Assembly (NCBI GenBank): GCA_030674155.1
Contig: CM060327.1
Span: 26,999,991-27,063,990 of the forward strand
DNA length: 64,000 nt
Source of the DNA: Stramonita haemastoma
Lineage: Eukaryota > Mollusca > Gastropoda > Neogastropoda > Muricidae
Reading direction: 5' to 3'
Both the position numbers and the translations under genes were made by a program. Every line of letters starts with the position of its first letter. Position 1 is the stretch's first letter. Positions 31,775 to 43,350 of the stretch are shown here, piece by piece. Below the pieces are notes generated by a model. That model was given only the letters and a program-made list of their open reading frames with translations, was not told the DNA's origin and did not search any database.

Positions 31775-31886
31775 CTGGCCCATCCCAAGGCTCCATAGCA
31801 AAAGCAGACCAGCGATAGAAGGCTTTCTTTTCCTCAGACATGTTCTTGTCATTCTGCCACGCCTCTGGCACCATCGTCATCACAGC
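31775..31886 (-). CDS. GOGAT: GOGAT exon v7, amidotransferase domain
   Basis: 112 bp, phase 0 in and phase 1 out, with a GTGTTCAG acceptor and a GTAGGT donor. It encodes [20 protein letters not shown] and then [16 protein letters not shown]. The motifs 'MM-x-PEAW' and 'EPWDGPA' are typical of the family. The Ala after WDGP is split with v8. Confidence 0.96.
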
Positions 31887-31944
31887 CTGAACACACAACA
31901 ACGCATCGCTAAAATCAACACTTTCATTTCACATTCTTTACATA

Positions 31945-32345
31945 ACCTCATAGATTTCTCTACGTGAAATTCGGGCTGCTCTCACTCGGGGGGAGAGCAT
32001 GTCGCCACAAGAGCAGTGCCAACCATTATTTTTTCTTTTCCTGTCTGCAACTGTATTTGTTTCCCTATCAGGGTGGCTTTTTTCTACAGAATTTTGTTGT
32101 GGAAACTCTTGTTGCTGTGGGTTCTTCAACATGCACTAAATAACTGTGTGGCGCACGGGACCTCGGTTTATTATCTCATCTGAAAGATTAACACTTAGAC
32201 CACCACTCATAGTGTAATGGATGGGGGAAAAGTTTTGGGCCTAATCTGGATTTGAACCACTGCACTCTTTCAACCCAGACTTTTCACTTTCTAGATAGGT
32301 GCGTTACAGCTAGACCTCTAGACCACTGATCCACCCATCAGTGAA
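31945..32345 (-). mobile_element. SINE family C, tRNA-derived, inverted
   Basis: On the minus strand the head has GATCAGTGGTCTAGAGG and a B-box-like GGTTCAAATCC (reversed at 32251-32261). The body follows with CCGAGGTCCCGTGCGCC, CTGTCGCCAC-like and CGAATTTCACGTAGAGA. A related diverged copy is at 52205-52560. Confidence 0.7.
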
Positions 32346-32415
32346 GACAAAAGTAAAACTATAGGAAAGATGAGGACAAAAGATGAACAAAATAAAGTGC
32401 AATTTCATCCCCTAA

Positions 32416-32708
32416 GCCGCCGCTGTAGTCTAGTGGTTAGGGCGTTGGACTCGTAATCGAAAGGTTGCGGGTTCGATCCCAGCTTTCGGCTATGGCGTTG
32501 TGCCCTTGAAAAAGGCACTTTACAGCTATTTTCTCACCCCACCCAGGTGTGAAAGGGGTACCGACCTTGTGTTGGGGTTAACCCTGCGATAGACTGGCGT
32601 CCTATCCAGGGGGGAGTCTATGACTCTCAGTCACTTAACGCCACAGAAACCGGGATAAGCACCGGCCTGATGAGCCTAAGGCTCGGGAGAGACTTTAACT
32701 TTAACTCA
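32416..32708 (+). mobile_element. SINE family D, full-length
   Basis: tRNA-like head with an exact A box (TAGTCTAGTGG, 32426-32436) and a B box with one mismatch (GGTTCGATCCC, 32470-32480). The body has GTTGTGCCCTTGAAAAAGG, TGTGTTGGGGTTAACCC and GATAAGCACCGGCCTGATGA. It ends in CTTTAACTTTAACT. The partner copy is at 30481-30770. Confidence 0.92.
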
Positions 32709-32917
32709 TCCCCTAACAATTATTTTCAAAATTGACAAATGAAATTAGCCTTAAATATGATAGAAAGAAAGATAGAGAGCGAGAAACAAAAAGATTTTTA
32801 TTGTGGTAAGTGTAAAGGAATAAACATGAACTACAGCTTTTTTTCATCCAGCTCTGAAGAAAGGAAAATAATAAATAAAATATCAAAAAAACAAAATAAA
32901 TGACGTTAAAAAAGGGG

Positions 32918-32963
32918 GGGTGGAAAGAGAGAGAGAAAGAAACAGAGAGAGAGAGAGAGGGGA

Positions 32964-33006
<43 letters not shown>

Positions 33007-33075
33007 AGAGAGGAGAGGAGAGAGAGAGAGAGAGAGAGGAGAGAGGGAGAGAGAGAAGAGGAGAGTGAGAGAGAG

Positions 33076-33160
<85 letters not shown>

Positions 33161-33235
33161 AGAGAAGAGAGAAGAACAGAAGACAGACAGACAGACAGAC
33201 AGACAGACAGCGAGACAGACAGAGAGAGACAGAGC
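32918..33235. repeat. (GA)n and (CAGA)n microsatellite tract
   Basis: About 300 bp of GA-rich DNA with G interruptions, ending in (ACAG)n. It lies downstream of exon v6 and its partial copy. The Arg/Glu and Leu/Ser ORFs are repeat artefacts. Confidence 0.96.
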
Positions 33236-33307
33236 TCAGAAGTGAACAAAACACACACACACCCAACACATACACACTCACCCACCCACACAAATCCTGA
33301 AGCCCCC

Positions 33308-33383
33308 TCCCTACCTCCGGCAGCTCTCTGCCCCCGGCCATGCAGAGGAACTCCAGGACGTTGTCCACACAGCCCGAGTCAGA
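33308..33383 (-). pseudogene. Tandem copy of the 3' end of exon v6 with its donor
   Basis: A near-identical repeat of the last ~70 bp of exon v6 (from SDSGCVDN to GRELPE) followed by the same GTAGGG donor, lying in the intron about 160 bp downstream. The intron sequence next to both copies (GA-rich, then a CTCAGAA stretch and AAATCC) is also shared, so this is a tandem duplication of about 160 bp. No AG acceptor stands directly before the copy and reading from v6 into the intron meets a stop, so it is probably not an exon. Confidence 0.85.
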
Positions 33384-33471
33384 GAGAGAGAATGAGAAAG
33401 ACAGAGAGACAGAGAGCTCAGAAAAGAACAAACAAAAACACATATACACAAATCCCCAGAATCCCCCCTAC

Positions 33472-33676
33472 CTCCGGCAGCTCTCTTCCCCCGGCCATGC
33501 AGAGGAACTCCAGGACGTTGTCCACACAGCCCGAGTCAGACATGCCCTCCTCCACCACGGGGTACAGGTCAGACAGCCGGTCCCCGTACACAGGGCTGCT
33601 CATCACCCCCTCCCTCGCCTTCATCAGGTTGTGGTTCCCCCGCAGCGTGTTGATCTCCCCGTTGTGGGCCAGGTAC
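33472..33676 (-). CDS. GOGAT: GOGAT exon v6, amidotransferase domain
   Basis: 205 bp, starting after CCTGCAG and ending at GAG before GTAGGG. It encodes YLAHNGEINTLRGNHNLMKA, then VYGDRLSDLYPVVEEGMSDS, then CVDNVLEFLCMAGGRELPE. AHNGEINTLRGN is the glutamine-binding signature of this family. The last ~76 bp of the exon plus the donor are repeated just downstream, at 33308-33383. Confidence 0.96.
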
Positions 33677-33756
33677 CTGCAGGTAGTGATGTGATGTTGT
33701 CAGGTGTTGTTGGTTGTGTGAGAGTGTGTGTGTAGAGTGCTGTGTGTGTATGGAGA

Positions 33757-33935
33757 GATTTGATTTGATTTGATTTATTCTTTTATATCAATGATAATGG
33801 AATAAGCACTCTTGTGCTTTTTTACATCCAGTCCCCGTATGTATGCAGTTTTGTAAATGTCATCTGTTCTCACCGGCACACGATGGCCTACTCTTACGAA
33901 AAGCGGAACAGGATTTAACGTGTGCACAAGATGTT
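33757..33935 (-). mobile_element. 5'-truncated SINE family A copy
   Basis: Reverse copy with a (TGATT)n tail, CTTTTATATCAATGATAATG, CCGGCACACGATGGCCTACT and AAAGCGGAACAGGATTTAAC, broken at CAAGATGTT where (GA)n and (TG)n arrays begin. Confidence 0.9.
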
Positions 33936-34109
33936 GAGAGAGAGAGAGAGAGAGAGCGAGAGCGAGCGTGTGTGTGTGTTGTGTGTGTGTGTGTGTGTGT
34001 GTTGTGTGGTGTGTGTGTGTAGTGTGTGTAGTGTGTGTAGTGTGTGTAGTGTGGTGTGGGGGGGGGGTAGTGTGTGTGTGTGTGGGTAAGGGTTAGGGGG
34101 GGGGGGGTA

Positions 34110-34179
<70 letters not shown>

Positions 34180-34180
34180 G
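33936..34180. repeat. (GA)n, degenerate (TG)n and G-run tract
   Basis: A mosaic of GA, GTGTGTAGTG units and G homopolymers, followed by the (TG)n that begins the duplicated segment. The duplication may extend left beyond window position 1. Confidence 0.95.
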
Positions 34181-35475
34181 TGCAGACCTCAATTAATTGC
34201 AAAATTAACCTTTCATACCTACAATTCTTTCATCCACTTTTCCATTCAAAGAAGACTGATTTCTCCCTGAACTTCTTCAGAAGTCACAGGGGAGGGGGAA
34301 TACAATGAATTTTTCAGGCAGTGTGTCAGTGGCATAATGAGCCTGGCAGGCCCCACCTCTCCCCAGGACTACAGGATGTATGCTGGGTATGGTTTATTCT
34401 TAAACAAACAGTGGATAGGATATAACTGGGTATGGTTTATTCTTAAACAAACAGTGGATAGGATATAACCTATGTATTCACATACAGAACACTGGTTCCT
34501 TCCAGTCTTAGTCAACTTCCAGAGGACTGGAGTCAGCAGTACCAATATAAACTCCTGGAGAGAGGAGAAGAAAAATCCCCTTGAATAGACACTTCAGTGT
34601 AGACTTGGAACTTGAATCTGTGCCTTCAGTTAATTGTTCGACCAAGAGTACAATGCTCAACCAGTAAGCTACTCTTACCCCTTCTGAAGGGGTGAAAAAA
34701 AGACGCTAGCTCCTTCCCATAGTGACCTTGCTATGGATTCATTGGGAAGACTGGGACCTCACAGCCAAGCATCCATAGCATCATCATGAATTAATCATCC
34801 TTGTCACTATTGACCATCATGCAATAAATGAACACTGTCTGCGATTCAGTGGCTCTGGTCAGTGGCACTTGTGATTCTGTTGCTCTGGTCTCATGGAGAC
34901 CTTGGTTTTTCCTACTTTGATGCCTGTGGTGAGTGGGGTTGGAGACTTGTTAGAGAAGCTTGTTGGAGAGATGCTGTGGTGGTCGCCACCATAATGAGGG
35001 CACCTCACTCAGTCTGTCTCCACAACAAAGCTTTCATCATCATCTGTAAAGGTCTTAGTGGATGGGTGGCCTCCTGCATATACTGGCTCAGAACAGGCAC
35101 CCCTGAAATGACCAAGCAGCAGTGCATGCACGGCCCCTCTGGCTGGTGACCTCACAACAACCCATCACTGATAAGCTCTCTCCATGGACTTATGGGCCTG
35201 AAGATTTGAAACAACGAACCTGGGTCACAGAAGATGAATGAAATAAAGACAAGTAAAGAAAGAAAAGAAAAAAGCAAAAAAAGCAAATACAATTGCAGAC
35301 AGAAACAGAAAAAAAAAAAAAAAAGGGTAAGTGTTGCACTTGTGGCGACGCGCTTTCCCCAGGGAGAGAGAGCAGCCCGAATTTCATGCAGAGAAATCTA
35401 CTGTGACATAAAGTGGTATAAATAAATAAATAAAAAAGACAACAAAAAAGAAGACAGCAGTGTGGGCGGCAGCAC

Positions 35476-35612
35476 CTCTGGGGGTGGGCGCGCTCCCAGC
35501 TGGGGAAGGTGTTGGTGGAGAATCGGCTGTGGATGAGGGCGATGTGGGATTCATACTCCGGGTTGGTCAGGTCCACAAAGTAGTTCCACAGCTGAGCCGT
35601 GTTCAGGAGACC
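35476..35612 (-). CDS. GOGAT: GOGAT exon v5, amidotransferase domain (in-order copy)
   Basis: 137 bp, phase 0 in and phase 2 out, with a GTGCAG acceptor and a GTGCTG donor. It runs from [12 protein letters not shown] through [20 protein letters not shown] to AHPQ, the hallmark of the glutamine amidotransferase domain of glutamate synthase. The Arg codon finishing AHPQR is completed by the first base of v6. The copy at 1377-1513 differs at one synonymous position. Confidence 0.96.
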
Positions 35613-36220
35613 CTGCACAGCAGCACAGGAGTGAGGAGGAGGAGGGGGTGAGTCATCGTGTGTAGTGCAGTCATTCATCATGCAGGCAACCATGAACTTG
35701 ATTCAACCATGTGTCACATGTAAGTGTGTGTGTGTGTATGTGTACAGGTGTGTGTATGCATTGCATGCACACATATGCATGGGTGTAAGGGTGTGTGCAT
35801 GCATGCACATGTGTACGCATGCACACACTAATATTAAGCATCCTTTTTTCTTAATTACACAGTATGGTTTACTGCTTTATTATCTGTGTATGTGTGCCTC
35901 CCCACACATCATACACACACACCACACATCATATATAAAAATGCAAAAAAAACCCAGCAGCCCTACCAAAAACAAATAGCCCCCCTAATCTTGCTTTTTT
36001 TTTTTTTTTTTTTTTTGGTCCTGCTACTGAAAACATAATATACAGACTTTAGCTGTAAAGATTTTTTTCTTCCAGATTTCACTCCTCAGAGCTCATCAAC
36101 TTGAAGCATATCACAACAGAACTGACAGCTAACCTGAATCCAGCAGAAAATATATGTTCAGAAAAATGTATTATTTTGATTGGAAAAGTACATCTACTTT
36201 TTCCTTTGCGTTTACCTTAC

Positions 36221-36316
36221 CTTGTACACAATGGTGTGAGTGCTGAGGCTGCAGATGTAGAATCGAACTCCGCGTTCAGGAACGTGATGAGAAGCGTATT
36301 TACGCAGCAGGTAAAC
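36221..36316 (-). CDS. GOGAT: GOGAT exon v4, amidotransferase domain (in-order copy)
   Basis: 96 bp, phase 0 at both ends, with a CTTACAG acceptor and a GTAAGG donor. It encodes VYLLRKYASHHVPE and on to FYICSLSTHTIVYK, matching the family motif 'YICSLS-x-x-TIVYKG'. It sits between v3 and v5 in the expected gene order. A second copy at 2330-2425 encodes the same protein with five synonymous differences. Confidence 0.95.
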
Positions 36317-37569
36317 CTGTAAGCAGACAACAACTACACATACAACACTTGTGAGAAGTGATCCCTGTACACTTGTCAGAACACATTATTTCCTCATATT
36401 TTTTTAAGAAACTGATGTTCTTGATTCTCTGTGTACAACTCGAGTGCCCTGTGCACACGACTCCTTGAGAAGCTAGCTGTTGGGGCACTGTGCACAAAAC
36501 ATGCACATGGGCTTCATGCTGATTTTTGACTGGATACAGGAATGGATGCATGCTGTCCTCCTGATTGAAATAGAACACAACCTTGTTTAGAATGGTTCAG
36601 TAGATCCTCACACCTCAAGCCCTTTGAGACATGTGCTTTATGGCGACAGAAAATCCATTATGAGATTGATCTGTTTTACCCTGTCTGTCCCGGTTGTACA
36701 GTCTAGGAGTCTTACCTATTGTCAACTTGGAGTATTATGTTAAATAGTTGTGAAGTTACTTTAAATTCTTTTCTTGCTGCCTCATCTTCCCTTACATTCC
36801 TGTCCTGCTGTTCCCATGCCACTCATCTCAATCTCTTCACCCTAACCATACTCAGATTTGTTATGTCATATCCACAGGGTCAGAAGTCCACAGGAAGCCC
36901 ATCAATGTCATGCTGCCATGGGGCCACCAATCAGAGGGGCCCTAGAGGTGGTGACCACCACAATGTCCCTCCTAGAACCATTCCCCATATATCTCCAACC
37001 CCAAAGCTTAAACACAAACTAACCATAGGTACAGAAGTGTATAGGGAAACCAAATCTTAGGTCACCATGAGACCACAGCAAACAAAGCCACCAAATCAGA
37101 GTCAATTTTTTTTATTTTATTGCATGATGATTAAGGATAATGAGGATGACGTACTTGTGCTGATAGGGAAGTGCATGTGCTATGAGACTACTTGACAGGG
37201 TTGTACTCTATGCTTAATATCTTAATATATGCCAGTGTCAACTAGGTCAGAGATACAGACACCTGCAGAGTTGGTCAACTCTCAACCTCCCAACCATAAA
37301 GTGGATGAAGCTCGATTGTGCAGTCCCAGTCTTCCCTATGGACCCAAAGCACACTTGCTCTGGGAAAGAGCTGGCCGGAGTCTGAAAAATCCCTATGACT
37401 CTTATGGGATTTGAACCTGCGACCCTCCAGTCCATGACCCAAGATGCTAACCACTGCACCAAGGTGACCGGTGTGAAGTTACATTTTCTAGAATAAACAT
37501 TAAGCCAAATAGCTGCAGTAGAAAAACAAAAAAGAAAAAGAAAAGGGGGGAGGAGAAAGGATTCATAGC

Positions 37570-38545
37570 ACAGTCATTTATCAAATTGGAAGAAACTTCT
37601 CTTCAGAGTAAAGCTTTATGCAGACTTTTTGTTTCGTCCAGTTCTTCCAATAAAAACAAACTTGAAAGCAAAGTCTCATGCAAGAACATAATCACAGACA
37701 AATCTTGCATGCATGTAAAATTCCATTCTAGCTTTGGATTGCTATGGGAATGGATGACAGAACAGAAAGAAAAACATGCACACAGGTGTTGTGCTTAGAC
37801 ATCATCCCCAAAAATGAGAGTGTGGTAAGCCTTTACTGTGAAGTGAGAAGCAAATCAGCCAGCCCCTGCCTGATGATTCATTGATGAGGAGGCAGTGTCT
37901 GCACATATGGGGATGACTCACACACTCCATCCACCTGTTGCCGCTGTCATTGAAGGGTTTAAGTACTGACCTCCTGTTACACCAATTACCAACTGATACA
38001 CGGTACATCTTTCCACTGACACAGTTCAGTCAGATTACTCCATACAGCCCGTCCCATTTCACATCAAAACACTTCCCATAAAATTTGAAACAAAAGTGTA
38101 CAGCGACTGAAAAGAGAACGAAGTCGAGCCAATCAAAATTTTAACTTTTTTAATCAACAAAAACCCTAACAAAGACTGACAATACAAAACGAAATTGACA
38201 TGGTGTCATCTGATTTCTTCCACACAGTTATGTCTCCCATTCCTGTACAGTATCAGTCCTTTGCTTCTCACTTCCCATTAAAGGCCACCATGCCCTGGGA
38301 TGGTGCCAAAGCACAACACCTGTGTGCATACTTTTCTGTTCTGTCATCCATTCCCTGGTATCATGTGATAACCTGTGCAAGCTAGAATGGAATTTTACTT
38401 GCACATAAGGTTTGTCTGATGCATTATGCATATGTTACCCACATGTAATTGCTTTCAACCTTTATTCGAAGGACTGGGGGAAAAAAAAAACACCCAAACT
38501 ACGCATAAAGAAGTTTCTTCCAATATGGTGGACAATAAAAAAAAA
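37570..38545. mobile_element. Foldback (inverted-repeat) element
   Basis: The arm at about 37570-37797 is repeated in reverse at about 38310-38545. Examples are CATGCACACAGGTGTTGTGC against GCACAACACCTGTGTGCAT, ATGGATGACAGAACAG against CTGTTCTGTCATCCAT, AAAATTCCATTCTAGC against GCTAGAATGGAATTTT, and TTGGAAGAAACTTC against GAAGTTTCTTCCAA. A spacer of about 500 bp has no ORF of note. It resembles a foldback/MITE-type element; target-site duplications were not identified. Confidence 0.75.
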
Positions 38546-39243
38546 AAAAAACACACACCAAAAAATGTGCATGAAGAGAAGCTTCTTCCAACATGGAGGA
38601 CAATCAGCATGGAGTCCATGACCACGCTTTGTGCATGACTGTGTGTGTGTGTGCCCTGTGTATACAGCTGAAACCTTGCAACTCCCAACCCTCACATAAC
38701 ACACAATTCAAACACTTTGTTCTTTCATCCTCTTCACACTGACACGTTTGAGTGGTCACACAGATTAGGGGTCTCTAGTTTCAGCAGAGAACAGCAAGCT
38801 TAGAGCTTACACACTCAGACTCAGGAACACCCTACTGCTTAAAGCACCCGACTTGAGACCTTGCGTTTACCTGATTCAAACCCTTGAATCAAGTGTCAAC
38901 ACATCCTACACACCCAGTTAAACCTGGCCCCCATTCACACATCAATTAAGCATCCACTGATCAGTATCAGATATCAAAGGATTGATTTATTGTTTCTTTC
39001 ATTTATTCTTTCCTTCATTCCTTTAGTTTTGCTGTGTAATTATGTTGTTGTTTTTTACATGCAAATGTTGTAACCTTTCGTAACTATTCTTACACTCCCT
39101 GCTATGGATTTGTTCGAGAAAAACAGCAACGAAAATATCACAACCGGGGGTAAGCCATCGACATACTGCCGAACCTTGCATTTTTGTGCAGTTGTAGGGC
39201 GAAAGTCACACACATACATACAGAGAAGACACACAGAGATAGT

Positions 39244-39245
<2 letters not shown>
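38546..39245. other. Intron sequence without recognisable genes
   Basis: No exon, SINE or long tandem repeat recognised. There is a further partial copy of the foldback arm end near 38565-38600 (AAGAGAAGCTTCTTCCAACA). Confidence 0.5.
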
Positions 39246-39276
<31 letters not shown>

Positions 39277-39346
39277 CACACACACACACACAACACACAC
39301 ACTCACTCACTCACTCTCACTCACACACACACACACAAACACACAC

Positions 39347-39386
<40 letters not shown>

Positions 39387-39750
39387 GTAACCCTGTCTAC
39401 ATCTGTGGTCACGGAAACACACTCTCTCTCCCCCCCCCCCCCCCCCCCCGCCCCCCAACACCCCCTCCCTCTCCACAAACATAGAGGCATGCATGCATGC
39501 ACACTTTTTTTTTTTTTTTTTTTTTTTTTTTACAGATACAATATCTTAATGCATTATTGTGAGTGAAGTTACAATGTTGTATTATTCTTCTTTTTTTTAA
39601 AATACAGATATAATTAATCTCATAATGCTTTATTGCGAGTGAAACAATACTGTGCAGTAATCATATCTGCTAACACAATGAAATGGACAGGGGAAATAAG
39701 TTAATAGGATACCAAAGGAAAAGGGGAAAAACCAGGAGGTAAACAAGTTT

Positions 39751-39813
<63 letters not shown>

Positions 39814-40198
39814 TGTGTCAAAGTGTGTGTGTGTACGCGCGCATGCGTGCGTGTGTGGGTGTGTGTATGTGCGTGCGTGCATGCGTGAGAGAGAGAGAGT
39901 AAGTGAATGAATGAGCGAGCAAGGGAGGGGGGGGGGGGGGGGGGGGGGGCACGTGTGCATGCAAGCATGCATACTTTTGTGTGTGTGTGTAAAAAGAGCT
40001 CATACAACAAACTAAAAATAGGATATCTGACTGCTTGCTAGCAGCTGCCCATTAACAACTCTTCAGAGATCTCTTCAGTCAATAATTGGACACAGCCAAC
40101 AACACAATCCACTTCTCTGATGGCTTTACCTTGGAGGGAGAGAGGAGGGAGAGAGAGAAAGGGGGGCAGAGAGGGAGAGAGGGAGGGAGGGAGGGGGA

Positions 40199-40246
<48 letters not shown>

Positions 40247-40254
40247 GAGAGATG

Positions 40255-40310
<56 letters not shown>
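39246..40310. repeat. Cluster of (CA)n, (TG)n, (GA)n and homopolymer tracts
   Basis: (CA)n at 39246-39385, a C run at 39431-39450, a T run at 39505-39531, (TG)n at 39755-39811, a G run at 39927-39949, (GA)n at 40204-40243 and (TG)n at 40257-40310. Homopolymer lengths are probably unreliable. Confidence 0.95.
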
Positions 40311-40311
<1 letters not shown>

Positions 40312-40444
40312 GTGTTTTGATTGCACGTGTGTACATGCATGCGTGAGTGTGTGTACGAATATGCCCACATGCAAGTATATGCACACACCTATATGCACCT
40401 CTGTGTGTGCATTTTTGTGTGTGTGTGTGTTTTGTTTGTTTTTG

Positions 40445-40540
40445 TTTTTGTTCCTTGGCTAGAACTCAGAGATTCACCAATGTTCAGATTTTCCATCTGC
40501 AACCGCATGCCCACCATAAACTCTTTCATCTCCAGCTGCC
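40445..40540 (+). repeat. Dispersed repeat with a GTTCCTTGGCTAG start
   Basis: GTTCCTTGGCTAGAACTCAG, TTCACCAATG, then TTTTCCATCTGCAACCGCAT and GCCCACCATAAA. Relatives lie at 51000-51100 (same orientation) and 28195-28320 (reverse). Confidence 0.6.
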
Positions 40541-42444
40541 ACTATACCGTTTCACTAAACCAACCCTGGATTCCCAGAAACCAGTTTGGGCTAACTAGTT
40601 CCCTTTGTTCCCATGTCCAAGAATTGCAGCGTGTCAGCACAAACACTAGAACCCCTGACATCCTGACTTTTCCTATGTCTGAGGCCCTGATCCTTTGGGA
40701 TAATGTTTATCAATGGCCTGGTCAGTGTTTGTGAAGGGAAGGGAAGGCCTCTTGGGCCCCTGGGGAAGTCATTCAAGATGTAATTGGCTTCACAGCACCT
40801 TGGGAGGGCCAAGGGAGGGGGGGGGGGGGGGGAGAGAAGTCATTAGGACCAATCTTATCTGTGTGGGGCAGTGATACCACAGGGTTATGTGTTGAAATAC
40901 GTGGTGTGGACTTTGTCAAGAGAGTACAGGCCGTGTTTCATTTCTTTTTCTTGGTTGCCCAAGAAATTAGCAATTATTCATGTCTATAGGCATGCGCAGA
41001 TAATTGGAATTTGATCCTATATCTGTATGTGACCATACATGCCTGTGTGCCTTGTATAATATAACCTCGTACGTGCATACCCACACGCTGATTCACATGC
41101 TCGCTCGCTCTCTCTTTCTCTCTCTCTCACGCCGATTCACATGCTGCTCGCTCGCTCGCTCGCTCGCTCTCGCTCTCTCTCTCTCTTCTTGTTGTTCATG
41201 ATCATGTGTACACCCCCTTGAGAAAGGGGCTTTGGCCTAAAATCTGAATAAACTATTCACATTCGCATTCTCTCTCTCTCCCTCTCTCTCTCTCTCATCT
41301 CCTCTACATTTATCACTTGATAAAAGTGAAAAAAATAAAATAAAAAAAGCCTAAACAAAATCTGATGTGCAGACCTGCCTACACAACCCCCCTCCTATTT
41401 CGCAATCACAATCTTCAGCCCCATCATTCCAACAGGCTCAAATCGACAGGGGACCCCACAACAAACGTAAAAGGAAACGTCAAAATCTCCCTCGCGGCCT
41501 GATGAGATTTTAAGTTACCAGGGAAACCCTATTCACTGCTGTCACTCTAGTGTTTAAACTAGGAGGGCAGCCCCCGTCTTTGAAACAGCCCGGCCCAGAA
41601 ATCAATAAGGCGGCTGACTTTGGTAGCAACAAAGCCAACTCCCTTTTCCCACGGGCGCGCGCGGAAGAGTTCATTGCTTTGTCCGGTGTACGTTTCCTAT
41701 CGGGTTACAAAACACACACGTTTGGACAACAGCCATGGTTTAGGTCTGCATGGAAATGAGCTGTCTGTTTCAGTCTCTGCTTAACATGTACAGAGCTGTG
41801 ACCAGCACAAATATAGCTTAAACTCAGTCTGGGGGACCCAGTGCTAAAATTAGCGTGCTCCCTCCTATTACCAAGTCCAAGAGACGGTCAGTTCCTGCTA
41901 TCGCCTAACCGGCACTGGCTGGTTCCAGCTGGGCTGGGACAGGAGGGAGAGCAGCTGAGCTGACAGAGGGGAAACTGACAGCTGGGATGGATGTGTTTGT
42001 GTGGCAATTTCTATACGGTCTTGTCACGAAAGAAGAAACTGCACGCCAATATCTCTCGTTACACAGATGAATGTAAATAATGTAAGGGAAATATTATCTT
42101 GTTGTTTTTTTTTTATTATTCTTTAAGCATGTATAGTTTCAAGTGACAAATCATAACTTACTATATTTGTATACTTCAAGAGACAACCATGACAGCCACC
42201 CCTCCCCCCAAAAACAAACAAAAAACAACAACGACTGGGGTTTAACACATTACAATTCAATGAAGTTGTAAATGTTCAAAAGAATCTAAGCAATCACTGC
42301 ACAAAGAGTGCCTTGCACTATTCACACATATACATACACACATCATTCATTCATTTATACACACACATACAAAAGCAATTTAATAAAGTTGTGAGTGTTC
42401 AAGACAAACACAAGTCACCATTATACAATGTGAATCTTGTACTA

Positions 42445-42483
<39 letters not shown>

Positions 42484-42729
42484 CACACACACCACACACA
42501 CAACCACACACACAGCCATCACATTATACCACACACACTCACATTCATCACTCTCTCACTAACACAAACACATTCACACACTTTGCAAATGCACATGCGC
42601 ACAACACACACACTCACTGACTGACTGATACATCTACAACCCCCCCCCCCCCCCCCCCTGCCAAAACCCACATACTCCCCCGTAAGATACTGACGGTCTG
42701 TCAGTAAAAAAAGTATCCCCACCTGGAAA

Positions 42730-42975
42730 TTCTAGAATTCCCTCTTTTCTATCCTCTTTTTTTCACCTTGTTTCCTTCCCTTCCTGTCACTCCCTTCTTG
42801 TCTATTTTCTGCCTTCATGGTACCATTCTCGGGCTTTTTTCCCTAGAAAGACTTAAAGATAACATTATCTGCCCACGCCGAAGTCGGATGCACTGGACCC
42901 GAACTTGTCAGGCACTTAGATGTTAGAGTGACGCATTTTTACTCTGACAACAGTAGTTGCTGTTGGAGCATTTGA
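42730..42975 (-). repeat. Inverted copy of the 12910-13150 dispersed repeat
   Basis: CACCTTGTTTCCTTCC, TCTTGTCTATTTTCTGCC, GAAGTCGGATGCACTGGACC and AACTTGTCAGGCACTTA match the other copy in reverse, with several indels. Confidence 0.65.
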
Positions 42976-43020
42976 TGAAGAAGAAACCCACCTACCCATC
43001 CATTAAAAAAAAAAAAAATA

Positions 43021-43350
43021 TTTTCATTCTTTTATATTGAGGATAATGGGATAAGCACTCTTGGTTTTTTTAACATCTAGTCCCCATGTGAATGCAGTTT
43101 TTAAATGTCATCTGTTCCCACCTGCACATGATGGCCTACTCTTACAAAAAGCGCAACAGGATTTAACATGTGCGCAAGATGTTCTGCGTGCGTTTGCACA
43201 CGGGACCTCGTTTATAAGTCTCATCCAAAGGACTTTGGAGGAGAGTGGAGTCAGCACTGATGTTAACTCCAGGAGAAAAATCTCCTTGACTGAATAAACC
43301 AGGGTCATCAAATTGCAGCGCAATGTTCTGACCACTAGCGCCTTATATCC
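43021..43350 (-). mobile_element. SINE family A, near full-length, inverted
   Basis: CTTTTATATTGAGGATAATG, ATGGCCTACTCTTACAAAAA, TGTGCGCAAGATGTTCTGCG, CAGCACTGATGTTAACTCCA and the reversed tRNA-like head near 43310-43345, where the A box is damaged (GACCACTAGCGCC). Confidence 0.9.

Larger units (their letters stand above)
34104..37796. repeat. Primary copy of the duplicated segment
   Basis: Counterpart of 1-3900, in the correct gene context between exons v6 and v3. The compound (AC)n(ATC)n microsatellite present at 1830-2035 is almost absent here (near 35910-35940), a length difference of well over 100 bp between the copies. Confidence 0.93.

Noticed and set aside
32426..32480. A functional tRNA gene (A and B boxes at 32426-32480)
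   Set aside because: There is no complete cloverleaf or acceptor stem, the sequence runs on into a ~290-bp repeat body, and a second copy exists at 30481-30770. It is a SINE head.
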